Assembly: GCF_038446525.1 (NCBI RefSeq)
Contig: NZ_CP151792.1
Location: forward strand, 930,001-994,000
DNA: 64,000 nucleotides
Direction of reading: 5' to 3'
Source of the DNA: Methanolobus sp. ZRKC5
Lineage (GTDB): Archaea > Halobacteriota > Methanosarcinia > Methanosarcinales > Methanosarcinaceae
Shown: positions 57,360 to 64,000 of the stretch, piece after piece
Numbering within the stretch: the stretch's first letter is position 1
How the letters are laid out: the number at the start of each line of letters is the position of its first letter
Made by a program: the position numbers and the translations under genes
The notes under the pieces: generated by a model
The model's database searches: none
Seen by the model: the letters and a program-made list of their open reading frames with translations, nothing else
Told to the model about the DNA's origin: nothing

Positions 57360-58625
57360 ATGTCATTAGATAAGTCCAGAGATCTATACAATAAAGCAAG
57401 GATCCTCATCCCAGGAGGAGTCAGCAGTCCGGTGCGAGCTATCAAACCATACCCATTCTACACTGAATCGGCAAGCGGTTCAAAGATCAGAGATATCGAT
57501 GGTAATGAGTACATTGATTACTGTCTTGCATATGGCCCGAATATACTTGGACACTCAAACCCAACTATCAAGCAGGCAATAATATCACAGCTTGAAAAAG
57601 GCTGGCTATACGGCACTCCAACTGAACTTGAAGTAAATCTTGCAGAAAAGATAATAGGACTATACCCCAGTATCGACATGCTCAGGTTTGTTTCCACAGG
57701 AACAGAAGCAACCATGAGTGCACTTCGTGCAGCGAGGGGATTCACAGGTAAGAACAAATTCATCAAGATAGAAGGTGGATTCCACGGAGCACACGATGCA
57801 GTACTGGTAAAAGCCGGCTCCGGTGCGACGACACTTGGAAAACCAGACTCCCTTGGAATACCTGAGGATTTCACAAAAAATACACTTCAGGTACCATTCA
57901 ATGACATAGAAGCACTTACAGCAGTCATTGAGAAAAATCAGGATGATCTTGCTGCACTCATCATAGAACCAGTAATGGGTAACATAGGTCCCATACTTCC
58001 AGATGGTGACTACCTGAAGGATGTACGCAAGGTCACAGAAGAGAACGATGTAGTACTTATCTTCGATGAAGTGATAACCGGCTTCAGGCTTGCAATGGGA
58101 GGAGCACAGGAATATTTTGGAGTAACACCTGATATGACAACCCTGGGCAAGATTGTCGGTGGCGGACTGCCAATCGGCGTTTTCGGAGGGAAGAAGGAGA
58201 TCCTTGAGATGATAGCACCTTCCGGAAGTGTATACCAGGCAGGAACTTTTAGTGGAAGCCCGGCCTCAGTTGCAGCAGGACTTACAGTTCTTGACGTGCT
58301 TGAGAAAGAAGAAGTTCATAAAAACCTCAATGCCACCGGTGACATGATGAGAAGCAGGTTATCTGAACTTGTTACAGACCTTGGACTTGATTACAATGTA
58401 GTTGGTATTGCATCCATGTTCAAAATATTCTTTGGCGACAAGCCACTGAACTATCAGGATGTACTCAAATGCGATAAGGAAGGATACCTTAAATTCTTCT
58501 TCAAGATGCTTGATAGCGGAGTTTTCATTCCCCCATCACAATTCGAGACGAATTTCATTTCAACTGCACACACTGAAGATGATATTGAGAAAACATTGCT
58601 TGCTTATGAAGCAAACCTCAAATGA
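57360..58625 (+). CDS. hemL: Glutamate-1-semialdehyde 2,1-aminomutase HemL
   Basis: 421-residue PLP enzyme making 5-aminolevulinate. Features are [20 protein letters not shown] at the N-terminus, the cofactor motif [20 protein letters not shown], and the PLP lysine in [18 protein letters not shown]. It lies 15 nt downstream of hemB. Confidence 0.97.
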   Translation: MSLDKSRDLYNKARILIPGGVSSPVRAIKPYPFYTESASGSKIRDIDGNEYIDYCLAYGPNILGHSNPTIKQAIISQLEKGWLYGTPTELEVNLAEKIIGLYPSIDMLRFVSTGTEATMSALRAARGFTGKNKFIKIEGGFHGAHDAVLVKAGSGATTLGKPDSLGIPEDFTKNTLQVPFNDIEALTAVIEKNQDDLAALIIEPVMGNIGPILPDGDYLKDVRKVTEENDVVLIFDEVITGFRLAMGGAQEYFGVTPDMTTLGKIVGGGLPIGVFGGKKEILEMIAPSGSVYQAGTFSGSPASVAAGLTVLDVLEKEEVHKNLNATGDMMRSRLSELVTDLGLDYNVVGIASMFKIFFGDKPLNYQDVLKCDKEGYLKFFFKMLDSGVFIPPSQFETNFISTAHTEDDIEKTLLAYEANLK

Positions 58626-58638
58626 GCGGTGAACCAAT

Positions 58639-59577
58639 ATGATAATAGGAACCCGTGGAAGTGCCCTGGCCATTGCACAAACAGAGACTATTGAAGGTCT
58701 TCTTGCAGAACTAGGAGTCAGCACGACCAGAAAAATAATCACAACATCTGGAGACACTTTTACAGACAGGCCACTGCATGAGGTACCAGGTGTTGGTGCA
58801 TTTGTCAGGGAACTCGATAATAGGATGTTCAATGGCGAAATTGACATATCAGTCCACTCAATGAAAGACCTCCCTACCATCCGACCTGAAGAATTATCCA
58901 TGTCTGCAGTTTTAAAGCGTGATTCACCTTATGATGTCCTGCTCACAACAGATGGTTCCAGAATAGATGATCTTCCTGAAGGAGCAGTCCTTGGAACATC
59001 ATCCATGCGCAGAAGAGCGCAGATTCTAAGATACCGCCCGGACCTTCACGTCCAGGACCTAAGAGGAAATATCAATACCAGAATAAGAAAGCTCGAAGAA
59101 GGCCTTTATGATGGTATCCTCCTTGCAGAAGCAGGCATTCAGAGAATGGGCTGGGAAATGGATGTTGAGCGCCTTAACCCTCAATTCTTCTGCCCTTCTG
59201 CAAATCAGGGAACCATTGCTGTGGTAACTCCTGCCGGGACTGAGGCAGAGGAAGCAACGTCTAACCTTGATCACCAGAGGACAAGAATAGAGACAGAAAT
59301 AGAGCGCATAGTCATCACTGATGTGGAAGGAGGATGTACAGCCCCAATAGGCTCCTTTGCACATTTCATCAACGATAATGAGATCAGTATATGTTGTGAA
59401 GTACTGGCACTGGATGGCACGGAACATGTACGCATTGATGAGGTAATACCTGCTGATAGGTATCAGGAATATGCAAGGATACTTGGAAATGAACTGGTGC
59501 AGATGGGCGGCAAGGAACTCGTGCAAAGAGCCGTATGCCAGTTAGAATCAGGAACATCTTATGAAATGCAAGATTAA
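58639..59577 (+). CDS. hemC: Hydroxymethylbilane synthase HemC
   Basis: 312 residues, begins MIIGTRGSALAIAQTETIEG. It has ISVHSMKDLPTIRPEE and GAVLGTSSMRRRAQILRYRP, and the dipyrromethane-cofactor cysteine in EGGCTAPIGSFAHF. It polymerises four porphobilinogens. The uroporphyrinogen-III synthase and methyltransferase genes are not in the window. Confidence 0.97.
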   Translation: MIIGTRGSALAIAQTETIEGLLAELGVSTTRKIITTSGDTFTDRPLHEVPGVGAFVRELDNRMFNGEIDISVHSMKDLPTIRPEELSMSAVLKRDSPYDVLLTTDGSRIDDLPEGAVLGTSSMRRRAQILRYRPDLHVQDLRGNINTRIRKLEEGLYDGILLAEAGIQRMGWEMDVERLNPQFFCPSANQGTIAVVTPAGTEAEEATSNLDHQRTRIETEIERIVITDVEGGCTAPIGSFAHFINDNEISICCEVLALDGTEHVRIDEVIPADRYQEYARILGNELVQMGGKELVQRAVCQLESGTSYEMQD

Positions 59578-60481
59578 TATGACCGACATCACTGGAATAA
59601 AGCTCAAAAATCCAACAATACTGGCTGCCGGCATCATGGGCACCACCGGTGCATCACTTGTACGTGTTGCAAAAGAGGGAGCTGGCGCGGTAGTCACAAA
59701 ATCCATTGGCCCGGAACCTAAAGAAGGGCATAAGAACCCAAGTATGATAGACCTTGGATATGGATTTTTGAATGCCATGGGATTACCAAATCCTTCCCAT
59801 CCTGATTTTAAGAATGAGCTCGCAATAGCAAAGAAACAGATAGATACCCCGGTTATTGCAAGCATATTCGGCGGCACTGAAGAAGAGTTTGTGGATGTTG
59901 CCATGGGACTCGCTGAGTCAAAGCCCGATGCATTTGAGCTAAATTTAAGTTGCCCTCATGCATTAGGATATGGAGCTTCTGTGGGAAGCAATCCTGATGC
60001 TGTGGAAAGCATCACCAAAGCAGTTGTAGATGCTGTGGATGTCCCTGTATGGGTGAAATTAACACCCAATGTCACGGATATCGTAACAATAGGAGAAGCA
60101 GCACAGAGAGGTGGAGCTGATGCTGTTGTTGCCATCAATACTGTAAAAGGAATGGCAATAGACATCAACAGTGGATACCCCATACTTGGTAACAGGTTCG
60201 GAGGGCTTTCCGGGCCTGCTGTGAAAACGATTGCATTGAAGTGTGTTTATGACCTGTACACTGCTCTTGATATACCCATTATTGGTGTTGGAGGCGTTTA
60301 TACCTGGGAAGATAGCATCGAGATGTTGATGGCAGGTGCCAGTGCAGTACAAATAGGCTCTGCAGTCTACGAAGGACTAGAGGTATTCAACTCCATTTCC
60401 ATGGGAATCGAAAAGTTCGTTTCTGAAAAAGAGTACCGCGATATAACAGATATCATCGGGATTGCACATGAGAGGATATAA
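59561..60481 (+). CDS. pyrD: Dihydroorotate dehydrogenase B catalytic subunit PyrD
   Basis: 306-residue flavoprotein oxidising dihydroorotate. The start lies 17 nt inside hemC; a second ATG at 59579 after the hemC stop is possible. Motifs are [37 protein letters not shown] with the class 1B catalytic cysteine, and [15 protein letters not shown]-like [17 protein letters not shown]. It pairs with PyrK, whose start overlaps its stop. Confidence 0.96.
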   Translation: MKCKINMTDITGIKLKNPTILAAGIMGTTGASLVRVAKEGAGAVVTKSIGPEPKEGHKNPSMIDLGYGFLNAMGLPNPSHPDFKNELAIAKKQIDTPVIASIFGGTEEEFVDVAMGLAESKPDAFELNLSCPHALGYGASVGSNPDAVESITKAVVDAVDVPVWVKLTPNVTDIVTIGEAAQRGGADAVVAINTVKGMAIDINSGYPILGNRFGGLSGPAVKTIALKCVYDLYTALDIPIIGVGGVYTWEDSIEMLMAGASAVQIGSAVYEGLEVFNSISMGIEKFVSEKEYRDITDIIGIAHERI

Positions 60482-61260
60482 TGTACCCCACCAACGTCAA
60501 AATAATTAAGATCATCAAAGAAACCCCATCAACAAGGACCTTTATCTTTGACATATCATTCGATGAAGCAATTGCCGGCCAGTTCGTCATGGTCTGGATA
60601 CATGGTGTGGATGAGATTCCCATGACACTTTCGAGTAAAAACTCTATCACTGTGCAAAAAGTAGGTGATGCCACTGAAAAGCTATTTGCCCTTGAAGAAG
60701 GAGCTGAACTTGGTATAAGGGGTCCTTTTGGAACAGGTTTTACTTTACCAGGCAAGGATGAAAAGATACTTCTGATAGCGGGTGGAGTAGGTGCAGCACC
60801 ACTTGCACCACTTGCAGAATATGCAGCAGCAAAAGGAATTTGTATGAGCATCATACTTGGAGCAAGAAATGCTGATGAACTGCTCTTTGTAGACCGGTTT
60901 GTGTCCTGCGGTGAATTGCATCTGACAACCGATGATGGCTCTGCACACAGGTGCGGATTTGTAACCGATGTTCTTGCTGAGACTGACGTGACGGCCTATG
61001 ACAAGATATACACCTGTGGTCCTGAAATGATGATGAAGTGCATTTTCGATATGCTGGAAAAAGAGGAAGCTCTCGAAAAGACAGAATTCAGCCTTCACAG
61101 ATATTTCAAATGCGGAATTGGAGTTTGTGGTGCATGCTGCATGGACAAGACAGGACTTCGAGTTTGCAAGGACGGACCCGTTTTTAACGGATTGCAACTT
61201 GTTGATTCGGAATTCGGTAATTATATGAGAGGACCAAGCGGGAACAAAAAACAGTTTTGA
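60481..61260 (+). CDS. pyrK: Dihydroorotate dehydrogenase electron transfer subunit PyrK
   Basis: 259 residues. Ferredoxin-reductase-like FAD and NAD domains ([38 protein letters not shown]) precede a [2Fe-2S] site, [17 protein letters not shown], with the last cysteine in RVCKDGPVF. It transfers electrons from PyrD to NAD+ or another carrier. It shares one base with the pyrD stop and ends the long haem-pyrimidine gene string. Confidence 0.96.
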   Translation: MYPTNVKIIKIIKETPSTRTFIFDISFDEAIAGQFVMVWIHGVDEIPMTLSSKNSITVQKVGDATEKLFALEEGAELGIRGPFGTGFTLPGKDEKILLIAGGVGAAPLAPLAEYAAAKGICMSIILGARNADELLFVDRFVSCGELHLTTDDGSAHRCGFVTDVLAETDVTAYDKIYTCGPEMMMKCIFDMLEKEEALEKTEFSLHRYFKCGIGVCGACCMDKTGLRVCKDGPVFNGLQLVDSEFGNYMRGPSGNKKQF

Positions 61261-61465
61261 ACCCGTTTTATTTAACATTACTTTATCCAAATTTCTAATT
61301 TTTTAAATAATTAACATACATATTATTAGCTTTGTTTTCAAATGCATTGGTGTCCACTTTACAAAAATGATAATGATACTAATCACCACATTACGAATAT
61401 ATTCATAATGTTTAAGTACCCCCAAATCGATGATATAAATTACTTACAAAATTTGGTGGTACGAT

Positions 61466-61478
61466 ATGAAAAACAGTA
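61466..61478 (+). pseudogene. 5' fragment of the PEF-CTERM protein gene (start codon side of IS insertion)
   Basis: ATGAAAAACAGTA follows a TTGGTGG ribosome binding site and an upstream AT-rich promoter-like stretch (61427-61437). The insertion element begins at the next base. Joining this to the sequence after the right duplication copy gives a continuous frame with a signal peptide. Confidence 0.75.
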
Positions 61479-62629
61479 GAGGATTTCGATATTCCCTCAT
61501 TTTAGATCATTAAAGTATTCAAACTCAATTATATCCTCTCATTTTTTATCATTTTGTTTAATTTCTCTTCATTAATCCTTATTTTTAGTATAGCTCCCGC
61601 TATCCTAAATTACTCCTTTGGTTTTTAGTGTCCTCAATTGATGCAGATTAAAACAAAAAGCTGTCATCAACATTTTTGCATTCACTCTTTCTACAGTTGT
61701 AACAAGAACCTTTCTGGTTTTAAATATTTCTTTTGTCACTGCATACACTCTTTCGCAAGGGACTCTTTTCACACTTATTCTTTCATTTCTGAGGATATCC
61801 ATTATTCCTAAAGGATGTCCTCTTACAGCTCGTTGCATTGTTGCTGCAAAACCTTTTGCTATTGCTCCAAAATATCCTTTATCTCTATACACCACTTCAC
61901 CCTTTTCAGACAGATCAACCTGTGAATCGTGAAGTGATGCAGTTGTTGTCTCAAATCTTCTGATTAGTTCATAATCCTTATCAATAATTGTATGAAGTTT
62001 GTATCCAAAGTGAGATTTACCATTTTTCTTAGTCCAGGTTCCATCTTTGCTTCTTCTTGTTTTCGCATCTTTTCCTCTGAGTACATCTGCTTTTGCATGT
62101 CCTGGATCTGAGTGAATAAAAGTTGCATCCTGGATCATTCCTTTTTTAATCTTCAAACCAAGAGCATCAAGCTGATTCTGCATTTCATCCCACACCGCTT
62201 TTTCTTTACCATTGTCGATAATTCTCTTCCTGAATGACCAGACAGTTGTACTGTCTGGTACATATTCAGGAAATCCCAGGAATTTCCTAAAGGATATCCT
62301 GTCAATACACTGCTTTTCAAGCTCAGCATCAGAAAGACCATGCCATTGTTGCAGAACAAGCATCTTGAACATTACAATAACATCAGCTTCAGGCCGTCCG
62401 CCTGAAGCTGTTCTGTTTATGTACATTGACTCCAGAATAGGGCGAAAAGGCTTCCAATCTACTAAATATTCAATTTCAGCAAGCTTATCTCCGACAGATT
62501 GGAGACGCTTATATTCTTCATTTAAGGCAAAATCAGTAAAAGAATCCATAATAGTAAATTTGCTTTGCTATTATTTAAATTTTATTAAATTGTATGAGTA
62601 TTGATGGTAGTTTCTCGAAATCCTCAGTA
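61475..62629 (-). mobile_element. IS5-like insertion sequence (1147 bp) with 4-bp target duplication
   Basis: The element spans 61479-62625. Ends are GAGGATTTCGA on the left and its near-inverse TCGAAATCCTC on the right. The 4-bp direct repeat AGTA lies at 61475-61478 and 62626-62629. It contains one intact transposase on the minus strand. It differs in ends and duplication length from the element at 13132-16296, so the two are unrelated insertions. Confidence 0.88.
61605..62549 (-). CDS. IS5-family transposase
   Basis: 314 residues. N-terminal DUF772-type region (SMYINRTASGGRPEADVIVM and FGLSDAELEKQCIDRISFRK-like LSDAELEKQCIDRISFRKFL), then the DDE domain with MIQDATFIHSDPGHAK, EVVYRDKGYFGAIAK and the C-terminal ERVYAVTKEIFKTRKVLV. 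It appears full-length and uninterrupted, so the element may be active. Confidence 0.94.
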   Translation of the reverse strand: MDSFTDFALNEEYKRLQSVGDKLAEIEYLVDWKPFRPILESMYINRTASGGRPEADVIVMFKMLVLQQWHGLSDAELEKQCIDRISFRKFLGFPEYVPDSTTVWSFRKRIIDNGKEKAVWDEMQNQLDALGLKIKKGMIQDATFIHSDPGHAKADVLRGKDAKTRRSKDGTWTKKNGKSHFGYKLHTIIDKDYELIRRFETTTASLHDSQVDLSEKGEVVYRDKGYFGAIAKGFAATMQRAVRGHPLGIMDILRNERISVKRVPCERVYAVTKEIFKTRKVLVTTVERVNAKMLMTAFCFNLHQLRTLKTKGVI

Positions 62630-63252
62630 ATCTAAAAATTATCGCTTTATTGGTGATTGCAACATTGATGATAATTGGAACGGCAGCAGCGACCACTCAA
62701 TCATCAACAGTATCTGTAGAACTTGTCAATGGGGAATGCAGTCTTGACATGTGGACATATGGAAATCATAACAGCATAATCAGTGGTTTTGAGTCCTATT
62801 TCAGTAGCAGCGTTAAAGGTGGCATATGGACAAATTCCGATGGAAGACTTGCTGTACTTACTGAAAATGGTTATATGAAAATAACTACCGAATATCCAAC
62901 TGATTGCTTCTGCATTGTATTTGCCAGTGACCGGAACGATGGATATGCAAGAGTTGTTCTAGACGGCAAAAGAATTTGGACAGGAGACACATGGGCAAAC
63001 GTTAACACAGGACAAAATATCGATGCACAAAAAATAACGTCGTTGAAAATAACAGGTCTTGAAAACACTGTCCACACAATAAAAATAAAGAACTTGAATG
63101 TACGCGATGAATGCCATGATGGCCATGTGACAATTTACAAATACGGTTACAACTGTCCGGAAGATACAGAGATTCCTGAGTTCCCTACGATTGCACTTCC
63201 TGTAGCTGCAATACTTGGACTGGCATTCATATTCCAGAGAAAGGAAAAATAA
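62626..63252 (+). pseudogene. PEF-CTERM secreted protein, separated from its start codon by an IS
   Basis: About 205 codons remain. The predicted mature protein begins near TTQSSTVSVELVNGECSLDM and has no recognised catalytic domain, but GIWTNSDGRLAVLTENGYMK and VVLDGKRIWTGDTWANVN suggest a beta-rich surface protein. It ends with IPEFPTIALPVAAILGLAF and a basic tail, a PEF-CTERM archaeosortase signal. In the reconstructed gene the N-terminus would be MKNSNLKIIALLVIATLMII, a normal signal peptide. Translation from an internal GTG (62650) would give a shortened hydrophobic leader, so weak export cannot be excluded. Confidence 0.82.
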
Positions 63253-63262
63253 GTTAATTAAA

Positions 63263-63292
63263 ATGAAGCTCAATGAGCTTCATCTTTTTTTT
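63263..63292 (+). terminator. Strong hairpin terminator after the PEF-CTERM gene
   Basis: ATGAAGCTCA and TGAGCTTCAT are perfect complements separated by one base (63263-63283), followed by C and eight T's. Confidence 0.85.
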
Positions 63293-63346
63293 AGTAGAAC
63301 TGCTTTGAACAGTTAGAATATTTTCAAAAAATGTCAGAAATATAAA

Positions 63347-63583
63347 TTATAAAGAAGATTCCTGTACCATAATCTTTGAAGCCATACCCCTGCCAAGCGC
63401 ATAATCGCACCCGTTTATGGATACGATGAGAGAACCATTTATGCCTCTCTTCACTTTAAGCAGGGTGTTCTCTATAAAGCCCATTGACCTGAGACGATTA
63501 AGCAGGGAACTACCCGCATTAATAGAAATAATCTTGCTGTTTTTACCTTCCGGCATCATTACAAGTGGTATGATCGGAGCCAT
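63347..63583 (-). CDS. feoA: FeoA-domain iron transport protein
   Basis: 78 residues from the ATG at 63583, which follows GAGGTAAAAAA at good spacing (an upstream in-frame start lacks a site). The SH3-like FeoA core is visible: INAGSSLLNRLRSMGFIENT and LIVSINGCDYALGRGMASKI. FeoA supports the ferrous iron transporter FeoB, which would lie elsewhere. A palindromic DtxR-like site overlaps its expected promoter. Confidence 0.9.
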   Translation of the reverse strand: MAPIIPLVMMPEGKNSKIISINAGSSLLNRLRSMGFIENTLLKVKRGINGSLIVSINGCDYALGRGMASKIMVQESSL

Positions 63584-63656
63584 TTTTTTACCTCTATCGT
63601 TTTCTAGAAAAGCGATATTCAAAGAATACCAGCGATTTCATAGTCACTCACAATAT

Positions 63657-63670
63657 TAGGGAACCCTAAC
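63657..63670. promoter_or_regulatory. DtxR/IdeR-like operator upstream of feoA
   Basis: TTAGGGAACCCTAA is a palindrome with a 2-nt centre. It resembles metal-dependent DtxR-family operators (TTAGG...CCTAA). It lies about 75 nt upstream of the feoA ATG and about 33 nt inside the TATA-like element at 63703, i.e. close to the expected transcription start, a position suited to iron-dependent repression. Confidence 0.6.
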
Positions 63671-63702
63671 ATTGATTGATACTGCAATATAGTGTTCTAT
63701 AG

Positions 63703-63712
63703 TATATATAAG
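63703..63712 (-). promoter_or_regulatory. Candidate TATA box for feoA
   Basis: Minus-strand TTATATATAC lies about 120 nt upstream of the feoA ATG, giving a predicted start near 63680 next to the palindrome at 63657-63670. Its AT-rich symmetry means it could also serve the divergent gene at 63804. Confidence 0.5.
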
Positions 63713-63803
63713 TTACCAGGTTCAAATAAAAGTTGTCTATTGAACAATTAAACTTGCCCTTCCAACACAAGTAATTTAAATCTTAATTTGAATCCCTATC
63801 ATA

Positions 63804-64000
63804 ATGTCTCCTGATAAAAACGAATGGAAAATACCGGAACTTGTGATGGGTGTAAAGAATCTGGCAGCCTTGAAAGCATGTAAAGAACATGCAGATGCAG
63901 TTTACTTCTCACTTGACAGATTGAGCCTCAGGTCCAGAGCACAGGAGATCACAACTGAAAAACTTGCTGATTTTATTGAAGAGATACACAAAAAAGGAAT
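63804..64000 (+). CDS. U32-peptidase-like protein (N-terminal part only)
   Basis: About 65 codons to the right edge. It begins SPDKNEWKIPELVMGVKNLA and continues with CKEHADAVYFSLDRLSLRSR, the layout of U32 peptidase family N-termini (a short strand, then GADAVYxG-like). The rest is outside the window, so the family call is moderate. U32 members act in RNA modification or protein processing. Confidence 0.6.
   Translation, partial: MSPDKNEWKIPELVMGVKNLAALKACKEHADAVYFSLDRLSLRSRAQEITTEKLADFIEEIHKKG

Overview
The window is from a methylotrophic methanogenic archaeon of the Methanosarcinaceae; gene content fits a Methanolobus- or Methanococcoides-like genus, but no rRNA is present and the genus is inferred. 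The grounds are an F420H2 dehydrogenase (fpo) operon, F420 (cof) and methanofuran (mfn) biosynthesis genes, an A-type ATP synthase operon, the alternative siroheme-dependent haem pathway (ahb), geranylgeranyl reductase, a multihaem cytochrome c with a CxxxY-type CcmE, and PGF-CTERM/PEF-CTERM surface-sorting signals. DNA is moderately AT-rich and ribosome binding sites are GGAGG/GGTGAT-like. || Layout. 1-3411: 5' part of the fpo operon (ABCDH, minus strand; fpoH runs off the left edge). 3688-5180: zinc protein, DUF22-like protein and an Lrp regulator. 5366-12235: two ferredoxin/flavoprotein pairs flanking cofG-cofH-cofH-cofC. 12362-16377: a methyltransferase gene split by an IS5-like element whose transposase gene is itself split by a group II intron. 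16389-19178: trkH-trkA potassium uptake. 19359-23100: grpE-dnaK-dnaJ. 23256-25318: membrane protein, FilR1-type regulator, a MITE and two tiny zinc-ribbon ORFs. 25828-28973: mfnD-mfnF-mfnE, a zinc-finger protein and aEF-1beta, then tRNA-Ala(CGC). 29744-31538: RGG/zinc-ribbon protein and a multihaem cytochrome interrupted by one in-frame UAG. 31630-32704: IS630-family element. 32853-40818: KefB-type antiporter, cupin, DUF1638, SMR pump, FetAB-like exporter, Bcp peroxiredoxin, a second MITE copy and a truncated-looking repeat protein. 41065-49298: A-type ATP synthase operon (H-I-K-E-C-F-A-B-D). 49516-51995: radical SAM protein, polyprenyl synthase, CcmE. 52335-61260: ahbD, two siroheme decarboxylase subunits, precorrin-2 dehydrogenase, hemA, hemB, hemL, hemC, pyrD, pyrK. 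61466-63252: a PEF-CTERM secreted-protein gene split by a second IS5-like element. 63347-64000: feoA with a DtxR-like operator and the start of a U32-peptidase-like gene. || How it fits together. Fpo oxidises F420H2, whose cofactor is made by the cof genes, and passes electrons to methanophenazine; the polyprenyl synthase may supply its side chain. The gradient drives the ATP synthase. The haem cluster and CcmE supply cytochromes such as the multihaem protein at 30-31 kb, and FeoA feeds iron. The most notable observations are the three-layer nested insertion, with both interrupted reading frames restorable, the in-frame UAG in the cytochrome (possible pyrrolysine), the IS insertion that splits a signal peptide, and a pair of 194-bp MITEs with perfect 8-bp target duplications.
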